From contig JAUFSD010000022.1 in the NCBI GenBank assembly GCA_033030425.1, forward strand, positions 1,240,001 through 1,304,000: a DNA stretch of 64,000 bases. Reading direction: 5' to 3'. The notes under the pieces were generated by a model that was not told the origin of the DNA, searched no databases, and worked only from the letters and a program-made list of their open reading frames with translations. This document shows, one piece after another, positions 1-9,845 of the stretch. The position numbers and the translations under genes were made by a program. The DNA is from Verpa conica (Eukaryota > Ascomycota > Pezizomycetes > Pezizales > Morchellaceae). Within the stretch, counting starts at the first letter, position 1, and every line of letters begins with the position of its first letter.

Positions 1-845
1 GAGATGAGAGCAAAGCTATGCTTTAGTTAGGGCCGCCAGCAAAATTAATAATTAACCTGGCGGCGTCACGAATCGAACCATATGGGGCTATGCCTTGTGC
101 GTCGCCCTAAGGTCCTTATGGATCAAGATTACCTCTCCGCCACGACCCCAGGTTGGACTAGGAACGTGGGAAAGGAATCTAAGCAACGGCAGGAATCACC
201 AGTGGGTTACCCTACCTAGGGGACTCTGTGTTTTCTAAAAACACCCCCGAGGCGCCCCACTGTGCCACCCGCCGTTTGCAGAGGGGGCCCCCCTGAGTTG
301 CTGATTCCCTAACAAAAAGACAAGTTTTGGACCCCAAAAATAACCCCAAAACCGTCAGGAAAATTCGTCCAACCGAACCAAACTCGGAGGGTATATGGGG
401 GACAGTGCTGCGAATCCATAGGTGCAATCGGATTTGAAATCGGACCATTTTAGCAATAGTTACAGAGCTCTTAGTAACCAACGCTTTTTAGTCGCTAGTC
501 TATCGACCCCGCTAGTTCTTAGGGGCGCTCTAGACTCAGTTGATTTCCAAGCGCGGAGGAATTGTTCCCCCACTTCTTGGCAGCCTGCTCGCAATCAAAA
601 TCATAGCTTAAACCCGTCCTTTCCCCAGGACAATCATTCTTGCTAGTCAACGAACAACCGTTGTTCAGAGACCCTCATACTCTTTGCTAAAGACGTTTGT
701 CTTCCCCTGGGAAGCAGAGCCTTTTAAAGTCTTTAGTTATCTATCCATTAAATCCTTATTCCTGTATAGCCTAGGGACTGTCGACCTTCCGTGTTGACGA
801 GCGGTTCTAAGCCTCGCTGCTGAAGCTTCTCGTCAGAAAGGGAGG
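1..845. other. Degenerate sequence upstream of the gypsy integrase
   Basis: No convincing gene is seen. Every frame has stops, and no reverse transcriptase or RNase H motif of the gypsy element could be recognised, so the 5' part of that element is either decayed or replaced here. On the minus strand a tRNA-like A box (positions 142-132) and B box (79-70) lie about 55 bp apart, but the flanking stems do not pair as in a tRNA. This may be a SINE-like or decayed tRNA-derived piece. Confidence 0.4.
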
Positions 846-2282
846 TTGTTGGTTTTTTTTGGTACGGCAGTACTCCCCTGGGAGTGCCCCCGTTACATCC
901 TCTACTACCGAAATTGCCTATACGTACCTGATTACGACCCCCTTCGCCTGTACATTCTTAGGGAACATCACGACGCACCAGCAGCAGGGCACCCAGGCAG
1001 AGAAAAAACCTTTGAATTAGTTAGCCGACAATACTTCTGGCCTAAAATGCGCGAGTACATCGGAAGATATACCAGAAACTGCCACACTTGCCAGAGGAGC
1101 AAGCCCAATACTCACGGCAAATACGGAGTCCTCCGCCCCCTACCCATTCCAGAACAACCGTGGAAAGAAGTGTCAATGGACTTCGTCACCGGCCTACCAG
1201 AAAGCAACGGGTTCGACGCCATATTGGTAGTAGTGGATAGACTCTCCAAGATGCGGCATTTGATTCCTTGCCATACTACAACCGACGCAGGACAAGTAGC
1301 CAAACTGTATCTCCATAACGTTTGGAAACTTCACGGTCTTCCCACGCATGTCACCTCCGATAGAGGTACCCAATTCACCGCAAAATTCTGGAAAGCACTG
1401 TGTCAACACCTGAAGATCGAGGCACGCATGTCGACCGCATACCACCCAGAAACAGACGGGCAGACGGAAAGAATGAACGCCATTATGGAACAGTACCTCC
1501 GCGCTTACATATCCTACCAACAGGATGATTGGAGCGAGTGGCTCCCTATGGCGGAGTTCGCAGCCAACAATCAGGTATCGGAAACCACCAAGGCTACCCC
1601 CTTCTTTGCCAACTACGGGTTTCACCCTCGCTTCCAAGTAAGCCTCACACGTCAAGGACGGACTGCCCCGGAACTGGATGCAAGGGACTTCGCCTCGCGG
1701 ATGACGGAACTACATGAGTGGTTGAGGACACAAATGAGGACCGCACAGGATAAACAAGAGCAGTATACAAATATGCGTAGGGCACCCGCCCCTCGGTACC
1801 AACCAGGAGATATGGTTTTTGTATCCTTGAAAAACATCCGCACCACTAGGAACTCTAGGAAGCTCGACTGGAAGAAAGCGGGCCCCTACCGCATCACAAA
1901 GGTTGTTAGCCCCTACGCCTATGAGGTCGAACTACCAAAAACTATGCCAAATCACCCGGTATTCCACGTTTCCCTTCTGGAACCCTCCGCTTCAGATCCC
2001 CTGCCAGGGCAAATACAATCTCCCCCACCACCTATAGTTACTCAGGGAGAACAGGAATGGGAGGTGGAAGAAATTTTAGACTCCAAAGTTATCCGGGGGA
2101 GCCCTAGCTATTACGTTAAATGGACCGGCTACCATCAACCATCCTGGGAACCCGCTTCCTATCACGAGGAAACAGCGGCAGTAGACATTTTCCACCAACA
2201 GTATCCCAGCAAACCAGGACCCTGGGACTCGAAGCCTCGCAGGAGCTCGCGACTAAAAGGGGGGGCTACTTTCACGGAGTGA
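846..2282 (+). CDS. Ty3/gypsy chromovirus integrase with chromodomain (3' part of pol)
   Basis: This is the end of a Pol polyprotein. It has the integrase H-H-C-C zinc domain (residues about 40-85), the DDE core with SMDFVTG, TSDRGTQF and TDGQTERMN carrying the two Asp and the Glu, and a C-terminal chromodomain (about 400-455, EVEEILDSK through WEPASYH) that in chromoviruses directs integration to marked chromatin. The frame is uninterrupted over 478 codons, so decay inside it is slight. There is no ATG at its beginning, and protease, RT and RNase H are missing upstream, so it is a 3' remnant. A polypurine tract and the 3' LTR follow directly, as expected for this order-of-domains class. Confidence 0.93.
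   Translation: MLVFFGTAVLPWECPRYILYYRNCLYVPDYDPLRLYILREHHDAPAAGHPGREKTFELVSRQYFWPKMREYIGRYTRNCHTCQRSKPNTHGKYGVLRPLPIPEQPWKEVSMDFVTGLPESNGFDAILVVVDRLSKMRHLIPCHTTTDAGQVAKLYLHNVWKLHGLPTHVTSDRGTQFTAKFWKALCQHLKIEARMSTAYHPETDGQTERMNAIMEQYLRAYISYQQDDWSEWLPMAEFAANNQVSETTKATPFFANYGFHPRFQVSLTRQGRTAPELDARDFASRMTELHEWLRTQMRTAQDKQEQYTNMRRAPAPRYQPGDMVFVSLKNIRTTRNSRKLDWKKAGPYRITKVVSPYAYEVELPKTMPNHPVFHVSLLEPSASDPLPGQIQSPPPPIVTQGEQEWEVEEILDSKVIRGSPSYYVKWTGYHQPSWEPASYHEETAAVDIFHQQYPSKPGPWDSKPRRSSRLKGGATFTE
2256..2266 (+). promoter_or_regulatory. Polypurine tract of the gypsy element
   Basis: An AAAAGGGGGGG run lies just inside the 3' LTR boundary, 4 bp before the LTR start at TTTCACGG. In LTR retrotransposons this run primes plus-strand DNA synthesis. 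It supports placing the LTR start at 2271. It overlaps the last codons of the integrase frame. Confidence 0.75.
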
Positions 2283-2387
2283 TTAGGACGCCAGGGCGAG
2301 TCTTGGCGTGACTCGTGCAAGAAGGGAGGCAGGGTAACCAGTGTCGGAGGGGGAGGACAAAAGCATTGTACAAGTGGGGATTTTGTG

Positions 2388-2395
2388 TATAAATA
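2388..2395 (+). promoter_or_regulatory. LTR TATA box, copy 1
   Basis: TATAAATA followed by GGGAGCG is kept in all three LTR copies (2388-2395; 58912-58919 on the minus strand; 60078-60085), while nearby bases vary. It is the probable promoter of the gypsy element. In copy 1 it lies about 75 bp upstream of the LINE 5' junction, so it could also drive the LINE. Confidence 0.7.
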
Positions 2396-2614
2396 GGGAG
2401 CGTTGCTCCCTCTCTGTAATAGTTTTCTTCTTCTTTCTTTACGCAACGTTTCTTGATCGTTAGGGACAAAATACTTCGGAAATCACTCTAAGCGACGGTT
2501 ACACACACCAAAACCTCTTATTTTCATAACTTCAGACAACCTCCCCGCTTTAGTTCCATCAACGTTCCTCTTCAACGCTATCAGATAGCTTGAAGACATT
2601 ACACTACAGACACC

Positions 2615-4219
2615 GTGGATACCTCAGCTTCGCGTCCTGAGAGCCCATCCACCCCTCCCCCTCTACTACCGAGGATATTCGCGCTACCGCTCTCCCCAGA
2701 GAAGCACAGCCTTAAGCGAACCAATTCCTCCCCAAACCACCGGTCAAGCTCGCCTAGCAAGATGTCTAGACAAAGCACTCTTCCCTTCGGAACCACTACA
2801 GGCCCAGACAATACCCCAGAACTTACAACGGACAGCTCAACCATGCCCGACCCCACCTTCCCTATCGTCGAAGAAGAAGCAATGGACGAGGACAGAGACT
2901 CCGACTCCGGCGAAGAAGACGCACACTTCACCGCCCCTCCGTACACCCAGGAATACGACCCAGAAACCAATTACCTCCCGGTAGCACAGGACTCCACCAT
3001 CTCCAAGTCAGGAGCTTTTAATTACATAGCGTGGCTGGTCGGAGAATCCTCACTAGCAAACCAGTCCGAGATCGCGAAACTCAGGAATGAGATTTCGGAT
3101 CTCAAAGAAATTATCCAGAAACAAGCCCTGGACGCACAAGTCAGGCACAACACCATCACCACTAACATGCTACAGCTAAGAGTAGCTACCAGCAACCCAG
3201 CTCCAACAAACCCCCCTCCGGTCCCCAGAGACACCAGACCAGGGCAACAAAACAAAAAGAGTAACCAAGCCCAGCCCCCCAAAAACAATAACAAGAGCTA
3301 CGCAGCGGCAGCAGCATCGGCACCAAAAACGGACAAGTGGGAAAAAGTAGTACCAAAGAAAAAAGCCCCGCTCTTCAAACCAGAGTTCTCCAGAGTAAAC
3401 AGGGAAATCGTCATCAAAACCATTAGCGACATTCCCGCCACCACCACCGACAACGCACTACACCACATTATAAGCAAGGGACTAGAACCAACAGGACAAA
3501 AAGTCCTAATGACCAAGAAGCTAGGCAAACAAACAATAGTAGCGTCTGCCCCCTTCGACCAAGACTCCTCGCACCTCCTCAAGTTCACCAAAGAAATAGC
3601 GGACACCCTCAACAGACACGGGTTCAACGTCGGGGAAGTCAAGGCGAACTCCAGACTAACAAAATTTTTGGTACACGGCATTCCAACGGACATCGGAAAA
3701 GACGACAGAGAAGCAGGAGTGAACCTAGCCAGCATCATCACCGAAAGCTACAAACAGGTCAAGCTAGCGCAAGTGCCATACTGGCTCACCCGAAAAGAAA
3801 GCAGAGAAAACAAACCGTGGTCAACAATGGTCATAGCCGTCAACGGAAACTACACTCTGGAGACCTTGGGCTTTAGGTACCTCATAGTGGACAATAAGTT
3901 CTGCAGAATGGAAACATACCACCAGTACGGACCAAGCACCCAGTGCCACAACTGCAACAAGCTAGGACACCCCACACCGTTGTGCAAAGAAAAAACCCCC
4001 ACTTGCGCAGTCTGCGCAGAACAACACCACACCAAAGACCATAAGTGCACCCAGTGCAAAGGAGGCATCACGTGCGAACACACCCCACACCGGTGTGTAA
4101 ACTGCAACAACTCGCTACACAAATTGTCGGATAGAAACTGCCCAATGAAGCTGCAGATAGCAAAAGATCGCAGAACAGCACAAGAGGAAGCATACAAAGA
4201 GGCCATGGACGCCGACTAA
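2615..4219 (+). CDS. LINE ORF1, gag-like RNA-binding protein
   Basis: The 534-codon open frame has a Pro/Ser-rich N-terminus, an acidic stretch, a short coiled-coil-like segment (about 145-180), and near the C-terminus (about 442-510) three CCHC-type zinc knuckles (first: CHNCNKLGHPTPLC, then two variants with longer spacing). Such proteins coat LINE RNA. The open frame begins after a stop at 2591 and has no ATG until Met at 2762 (codon 50), so either the protein starts there (485 aa) or initiation is non-AUG. Its stop TAA touches the ATG of ORF2 (TAAATG), suggesting termination-reinitiation for ORF2 translation. Confidence 0.88.
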   Translation: MDTSASRPESPSTPPPLLPRIFALPLSPEKHSLKRTNSSPNHRSSSPSKMSRQSTLPFGTTTGPDNTPELTTDSSTMPDPTFPIVEEEAMDEDRDSDSGEEDAHFTAPPYTQEYDPETNYLPVAQDSTISKSGAFNYIAWLVGESSLANQSEIAKLRNEISDLKEIIQKQALDAQVRHNTITTNMLQLRVATSNPAPTNPPPVPRDTRPGQQNKKSNQAQPPKNNNKSYAAAAASAPKTDKWEKVVPKKKAPLFKPEFSRVNREIVIKTISDIPATTTDNALHHIISKGLEPTGQKVLMTKKLGKQTIVASAPFDQDSSHLLKFTKEIADTLNRHGFNVGEVKANSRLTKFLVHGIPTDIGKDDREAGVNLASIITESYKQVKLAQVPYWLTRKESRENKPWSTMVIAVNGNYTLETLGFRYLIVDNKFCRMETYHQYGPSTQCHNCNKLGHPTPLCKEKTPTCAVCAEQHHTKDHKCTQCKGGITCEHTPHRCVNCNNSLHKLSDRNCPMKLQIAKDRRTAQEEAYKEAMDAD

Positions 4220-7200
4220 ATGTGCGACATCCTAAAAACAGGCACAGCCCTAGCACAGCAGCTGAACTGCGCTAAGGGAATGGCCTCCACCTTTTCAGGT
4301 TTAGAACAAGTTAGCTCGTCCAAAAATATTTTCCTTTTGTTACTACAAGAACCGTGGACCCAAGAAAACGGACTTCCCCCTACCATACCAAATTTTGACC
4401 TATTCACCCCAACAACCCCAGCAAAGTGCGCTACCTACGTAAGAAAAGATCTAGGACTGAGACCTATCATTACCCAGTCAGTCGAAAACTTCATACTAGG
4501 AGTCACAATCCAGGTCAACAAAAAAACAATACTCATTCTCAACATTTACTCACCCGGAAGATCCAAACACATAGCAGAAGCATCAGAACAACTTCAAATC
4601 GCCCCCAACACGTACCTAGCGGGAGACCTCAATAGCCACCACGAATGGTGGTACAAAGAAAAGACCCCCCTACACTCGGACAGAATAAGAGCAGACTCCC
4701 ACGGACAAAAAGTAGCAGAATGGCTCGAAAGCCAGAATCTAACACTACTAAACGACTCCAGCTATACACACCACCCGAGAAGTGGCCAGTCTCCGACACT
4801 CATAGACCTGGCAATGGCAAAAGGAGTAACCGAAGAGCTAATACACAGTGTACAAACGGACGAAGGACCATCCCACAACTCAGACCACTCCGCGATTCAA
4901 ACGGCATGGAACATCGAACCACCAAGAAACACAACAAAAAGAGCGTGGAATAAGGCGAACGCGCAAGCCTTCGCAGAAGAAATTCAAAAAATCAAAACGG
5001 ACCAATACAACTGGACTAGCCCAACAAGCACACTAGACAGCGTCACGAGCATCCTTAAGGAAGTTGACCGCATCATAGAAACCACAGTCCCCCTGAGAAA
5101 AGCGGGGAAATACAGCCACCCCTGGTGGACGGAACACCTAAATGCCCTGAAAAAAGAAGCGGCAAGAACCACCAGAAGTGCAAGAAATCTCCCCCAGGAC
5201 CCAGAAGCAAGGAAAACAGCAAACAGGGCAAACAACCAGTGGAAACAGGCAGTCAGATACGCCAGAAGAGACTACGTCAAACAAAGCCTCGCCAAAGCAG
5301 ACAGTAACACACTGTGGAAGCTCGTCCAGAAACCCAAAAGGGTCATGAGAATACCGGAAATGCAAGGTGATGACACGTTTGCGGGGAAGGTGGACAGGTT
5401 CAACACATCCTTCTTCCCCAAAAATGACAGTCCCCTACCCCCAATTCCAGAAAAATTTATACCCCCCTGCATCAAGGATCTCAGTAACGCATATACAGAA
5501 GTAACCACAGAAGAAATAAACCGGGCACTCTCAAGGGACCTAAAAACAGCACCAGGAGCGGACAACATGAAGTGGGACACGGTATTGGCAATACACAAAG
5601 CAAATCCCAACCTCCTCCAAATAGTTTTTTCACAATTACTGTGGCACGGCGTACACCCAGAGGAATGGAAGGTAGCCAAGTGCGTACCGATACTCAAACA
5701 TCGGAAGACAGAGCTGCAAGAACCCAAGTCCTACAGACCCATCTCCCTACTACCTTGCATGAGCAAACTTCTAGAAAGCATAATAGCCAGAAGAATAACC
5801 CGGTATGGCAAAGAATGCGGAGGGCTCTCGAACTCCCAGATGGGAGCGGTGGAAGGACGGTCCAGCACAGACGCCCTGCTAAGAATGCTCACCCCAGCAC
5901 AAGAGTGGCTTAGGATAAAGAAAACAACAGGCCAAACCCCCCTAAGACCGGCCATACTCACGAACGACGTGGAAGGAGCCTTTAACCTAGTCAATCATAA
6001 GCGACTAGTACACATCATGAAAGCCAGAAAGTTCCCCACATACACCTGCAAGTGGGTGGAGAATTTTATTTCACATCGAAAAGTCTTTTTCGCCTTTAAC
6101 CAGGAGGAATCGGAACGACTACCCTACAACTCAGGAGTTCCCCAAGGCTCCCCACTCTCACCCATACTATACATGATCCTAGCGGACCTACTTCTCAGAC
6201 CGAAAGAAACAGCCACAGAAATTAACAACGTATACATGGACGATGACGCCATGCTGCAAGGGGCCAGATCCGAGAAGTTTATCGCCATCAGGCTACAGGA
6301 ACGGATGAAGGAAAAAGAACAAAAAGCACAAATACTAGGCATTCGCTTCGCCCCTGAAAAGGCAGACCTGCTATATCTCTTTCCAACAACCAGTAAATCC
6401 AGCAAGACGATACCAGTCAACCTTTACGACAAACCAGTCATACCGCAAACGAACATAAAAATACTCGGAGTCTACCTGGACCAAAGACTCACGTTCAAAG
6501 AACACATCAGCAAGGCTATCTCCAAAAGTAACACAATACTAGCAATGATCAGAAAAGCCATCAACAGCAACACGATCACACCCAAAAGCGTCTACAAATT
6601 AATAACAGGCCTTTTTATACCATCCCTGATGTGGGGATCGGAAATATGGTGGACCGGAGCCAGACACATCCTAGACCGCCTGTCCCCAGTCTACAACAAA
6701 GCGGCACAAATAATAACCGGACTCCCCCAACACGTTGACACCAAAAGGCTTCTAAAAGAGGCAGGCTTGCCCCCACTCAAGACACAGCTAGACATCAAGT
6801 CATTACGATACGGTATCAGAGTTCTCAGCAGCACCGACGACAGCCCCAACAAATCGACTCTGCTAGAAATGTTACAAAAGGAGAACCACTACTACGGAGT
6901 AGGACTAGAGCGAATAGCCCACATTATCCAGCACTACACACAACACCAACCCATCGAAGACACAAAAGACATCCCAGAAGAGCTGTGGCTCCCCCCCCAC
7001 AGTATTTCTATCTCAAACAGTACCAAAGAAGAAACAGCCAAAGAACACAACGACTGGATCAAATCCAATCCAAGAATACTTTCGATATACAGCGACGGAT
7101 CCAAAGATAAAACAGTCAGCGCAGCCTGGATAGGAAACCTAACCAATCGAGTATCGATAAAGGGAAGCGCAAACATAGGACCAAAAGCAGACATACTGGA

Positions 7201-7876
7201 CGGAGAACTGGCAGCGATCGCAGGAGCACTCAGGGAGTTGGTAGCATCTGGAGTCACAAACACAGAGATATGTCTGATGGTCGACAACCAAACGGCCCTA
7301 AAACGGCTTACAGGGGCAGCAGCGCCCAACAAAGAATTTACAAGGCAAAGCCTGGAGGACATTAAGACGCTACAGCAGAGAGGCTGTAGTGTCAGAGGAC
7401 AGTGGACCCCCTCGCACGTAGGCATAACAGGGAACGATAAAGTTGACACTCTAGCCAAAAAAGCACTTGAAAAACCAGACACATACGGGAAAACCACCAT
7501 CACCTGGCTCCAGAGCCTCCCAAGACACATTCTACAAGAACAGACAGGCTCCACCACGAAAGGACCGTACCTACCATACAGCGAGGTAAGCAAGCGCTTT
7601 GCGGACACCCTCTTCAGAGTACGCAACGAGGCAACACACATCGACCCAACACACTTTCGAACACCGGCACAATGCGAGTGTGGAACAAAACTCTCCAGCA
7701 AACACATTGTACTACATTGCCCACTACTGGACCAACAAAGAAAAGAGCTAATCGACCAAACACGGGGAGGGTCCTGGGAGAACATAGTTGGACACGACAG
7801 CTATCTACCCCTACTTTCGTTTTTGAGGACAACGAAGGAAGTTTGGAGGAGGAAAGGAAAAAAGCATACAAGGTGA
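4220..7876 (+). CDS. LINE ORF2: AP-endonuclease, reverse transcriptase, RNase H
   Basis: The 1218-aa polyprotein copies LINE RNA at a nicked target. N-terminal endonuclease motifs are LLLLQEPW (about 34), AGDLNSHHEWW (about 134) and HNSDHSA (about 218). The RT domain carries SYRPISLLP (about 510), GVPQGSPLSP (about 638) and the catalytic YMDDD (672-676). An RNase H domain follows with YSDGS (956), GELAA (about 995), VDNQTA, and HVGITGNDKVD (about 1065). The C-terminus has a CxC..H..C zinc motif (about 1151-1167). No stop or frameshift interrupts it and all catalytic residues seen are present, so it may be functional. Its ATG directly follows the ORF1 stop. Confidence 0.95.
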   Translation: MCDILKTGTALAQQLNCAKGMASTFSGLEQVSSSKNIFLLLLQEPWTQENGLPPTIPNFDLFTPTTPAKCATYVRKDLGLRPIITQSVENFILGVTIQVNKKTILILNIYSPGRSKHIAEASEQLQIAPNTYLAGDLNSHHEWWYKEKTPLHSDRIRADSHGQKVAEWLESQNLTLLNDSSYTHHPRSGQSPTLIDLAMAKGVTEELIHSVQTDEGPSHNSDHSAIQTAWNIEPPRNTTKRAWNKANAQAFAEEIQKIKTDQYNWTSPTSTLDSVTSILKEVDRIIETTVPLRKAGKYSHPWWTEHLNALKKEAARTTRSARNLPQDPEARKTANRANNQWKQAVRYARRDYVKQSLAKADSNTLWKLVQKPKRVMRIPEMQGDDTFAGKVDRFNTSFFPKNDSPLPPIPEKFIPPCIKDLSNAYTEVTTEEINRALSRDLKTAPGADNMKWDTVLAIHKANPNLLQIVFSQLLWHGVHPEEWKVAKCVPILKHRKTELQEPKSYRPISLLPCMSKLLESIIARRITRYGKECGGLSNSQMGAVEGRSSTDALLRMLTPAQEWLRIKKTTGQTPLRPAILTNDVEGAFNLVNHKRLVHIMKARKFPTYTCKWVENFISHRKVFFAFNQEESERLPYNSGVPQGSPLSPILYMILADLLLRPKETATEINNVYMDDDAMLQGARSEKFIAIRLQERMKEKEQKAQILGIRFAPEKADLLYLFPTTSKSSKTIPVNLYDKPVIPQTNIKILGVYLDQRLTFKEHISKAISKSNTILAMIRKAINSNTITPKSVYKLITGLFIPSLMWGSEIWWTGARHILDRLSPVYNKAAQIITGLPQHVDTKRLLKEAGLPPLKTQLDIKSLRYGIRVLSSTDDSPNKSTLLEMLQKENHYYGVGLERIAHIIQHYTQHQPIEDTKDIPEELWLPPHSISISNSTKEETAKEHNDWIKSNPRILSIYSDGSKDKTVSAAWIGNLTNRVSIKGSANIGPKADILDGELAAIAGALRELVASGVTNTEICLMVDNQTALKRLTGAAAPNKEFTRQSLEDIKTLQQRGCSVRGQWTPSHVGITGNDKVDTLAKKALEKPDTYGKTTITWLQSLPRHILQEQTGSTTKGPYLPYSEVSKRFADTLFRVRNEATHIDPTHFRTPAQCECGTKLSSKHIVLHCPLLDQQRKELIDQTRGGSWENIVGHDSYLPLLSFLRTTKEVWRRKGKKHTR

Positions 7877-8120
7877 CCTGCGAGGAGGAAGTTTTTCTTT
7901 TGTTTGCAGGCAGAAATATTGGGCGACAAGCGAATATAACGAGAAAGGGATTTTACTTGGGTTTTTATTTTTTTTGTTGTTCGTTTTTGTTTTGTTTTGT
8001 TTTTGTTTGTTTTTTTTAGTTTTTAGGCGGTAGTTTGTAGACGGCCCCCTCGGGGGCTTACGTAGTGGCCCACGGGGCTAGATCGGACAATAAATACTTT
8101 ACTTTACTTTACTTTACTTT
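7877..8120 (+). repeat. LINE 3' UTR with hairpin and ACTTT tail
   Basis: The U-rich 3' UTR holds the GC-rich stem GGCCCCCTCGGGGGC (about 8043-8057), then TTACGTAGTGGCCCACGGGGC, and ends with ATAAATACTTTACTTTACTTTACTTT. A closely similar tail (GACTTACTTAGTGGGCCACG, then AATAAACACTTACTTACTTAC) ends the insert in the other two LTR copies. A conserved 3' end with short tandem tail is the usual recognition site for LINE reverse transcription. Confidence 0.7.
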
Positions 8121-8305
8121 CTTCAGTTAGAACCAATACAAAACTTCCTTCTTCGCTGCCTCTCCGCTGTCTCATCGCTTCGCGATCGCTGAAACCACTT
8201 CCTACTTCACAAACCTTTGGTATTTTGCTTGTAACGGATAGTTACCTTGCCATCGAGTTAGTTGTATCCTGTGGCCACGTTGCCCCTACGCTGTCGCCCT
8301 TGAAA

Positions 8306-9845
8306 AAATCTATATGCAGCGGAGAAACAGCTTTCTAGAGACGTGGGGAAAGGCAGAGAACGTCACTGGACTGATGTTACACTTAATGACATCAGATTTT
8401 GGCTAGGAATCGTCATCTATATGGGAGTAGTAGGGCTTCCTGCAGTTAAAGATTATTGGTGGAGGGATGGACTATTACCTGCTCATGACATATGCAAGTA
8501 CATGAGCTTAACTCGTTGGGAGGATATTAAAAGTAATTTGCATATTGCCCCACCGAATTCAGCTACTCATGATGCTACTGGAAAGAAACTTTGGCATCAA
8601 AAAGTTGATCCCCTCCTTAATCAGATCAAATTTGCTGCACAATTCTATCGAATACCATCCTCCAATATAGCTATTGATGAAGCTATAATTCGATGCACTG
8701 GACGCTCCTCTGATACATATAAAACACCTTTTAAACCAATACCTCAAGGGCTCAAATTTCACTGTGCTGCCGACCATGGATATCTATTTGACTTCCATCC
8801 TACCTCTAATAAATGTGGTCCGGATCCTTTTTCCGATTCTACAACTTCAGAGGGCCTTAGCGACACTAGCTCAGTTGTTTTAGAGATGACGTCACGTTTA
8901 CCAAAGAATCATGCATTCAATCTTTACCTTGATAATTATTACACCTCGCTTCCACTAGTTTCTCTCTTACGGAAGAGGGGAATTGGCGCATGTGGAACAG
9001 CTCGTACCTCTTCTAAAAACTACCCACCTGAACTCATAATCCCCAAAAATGCTCTGTCAAAACTTGATTATCACTATCGAGCTGGAGTGATTCATAATGA
9101 CGTAGCAGTGATGTTATGGATCGACAATGCACCTGTATCTATGATGACCACTATTCATCATTTGAAAGGAAGAAAATCTGAGGTCATGAAAGAGAGAAGG
9201 AAACCTGGGCCTAAAAGCACCAATTCTGGTGGAATAAAACGAGCTCAAGTATTTACTGAGGGGCAATGGAGAGTTTGGCTTAATATTCCTGCCTGTATTG
9301 ACGATTATAACCACCATATGGGAGGGGTTGATATTGCTGATCAGTATCGAGCCTATTATGATACCCAAATCATTTCCAAGCGTACCTGGTTTCCTATATT
9401 TTTTTGGTGTACAGACACAGCTCTAATTGATTCCTTTATTATGTTCTGCAATTTAAGCACCGCTTTAACCCATAAAAAATTCAGATTACATGTAGCATGG
9501 AGTTTGGTGTTAGGAAGCGTGAATAAGAGAGGGAGAAAGCGAAAATTGCATGTATTGGAGGATGAAGAGAAGGACTCAGGCTCCCAGGATTCCGGCGACA
9601 CCAAAGCTCTCTATATTACCAAACGAAAGAGTCTACCTTCACCTCACAGTACTGGACAACATTTACCTGTACAGCTAGAAGGGAAAAAGCGTTGCATTCT
9701 ATGTAGATGGAATAGGGCAAATGAGGAGGGGTCTGGGAAGCCTCAGGCTCCACAGACAATTTGGAAATGTGCCACATGTGGCCATGCACTATGTTTAAAT
9801 GATAAGAGGAATTGTTTTTATATGTACCATAAGCAGGAAGTATAG
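8306..9845 (+). pseudogene. piggyBac transposase, 5' truncated by the gypsy LTR
   Basis: The open frame continues right up to the LTR end. The catalytic Asp triad is visible (counting from 8343): IAIDEAI (about 111), YLDNYYTS (about 196) and GGVDIADQYR (about 329). A Cys-rich C-terminal domain (RCILCRWN..CATCGHALC) follows. piggyBac transposases excise and insert at TTAA. The piece present is about 500 residues while the family is usually 550-700, so the N-terminus is missing; it should lie left of the gypsy element, outside the window. No stop or frameshift interrupts the frame, so the gypsy insertion is probably recent. Confidence 0.9.

Larger units (their letters stand above)
2463..8120 (+). 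mobile_element. Near full-length non-LTR retrotransposon (LINE, Tad-like)
   Basis: The element has two long uninterrupted ORFs, ORF1 (gag-like) and ORF2 (endonuclease, RT, RNase H). It ends in a short 3' UTR with a tail of ACTTT repeats. It lies in the same orientation as the LTR it interrupts. The 5' junction was placed by comparison with the other two LTR copies, which share sequence up to TCGTTA and then diverge. Similar bases (TTTCTT..GTTAG) flank both ends and may be the target site duplication. An uninterrupted coding capacity of 5.2 kb suggests recent activity. Domain order fits the Tad/I group known in fungi; exact clade needs a tree. Confidence 0.85.
2271..8305 (+). mobile_element. 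Gypsy 3' LTR (copy 1), split by a LINE
   Basis: The LTR begins TTTCACGG and ends CCTTGAAA, so the termini are TTTCA..TGAAA. The same ends and flanking sequences recur in LTR copies at 57576-59037 (minus) and 59961-61781 (plus), which fixes the boundaries. The left part (2271-2462) holds a TATA box and the probable transcription start region. The right part is about 8119-8305. Between them sits a LINE of about 5.65 kb. Right after the LTR end the piggyBac frame starts abruptly, so this gypsy element inserted into a piggyBac transposase gene. The matching 5' LTR and TSD lie outside the window. Confidence 0.85.

Noticed and set aside
60..160. tRNA-like A and B boxes on the minus strand
   Set aside because: The acceptor and T stems do not pair, so it is not a functional tRNA; it might be a SINE remnant but no second copy was found.
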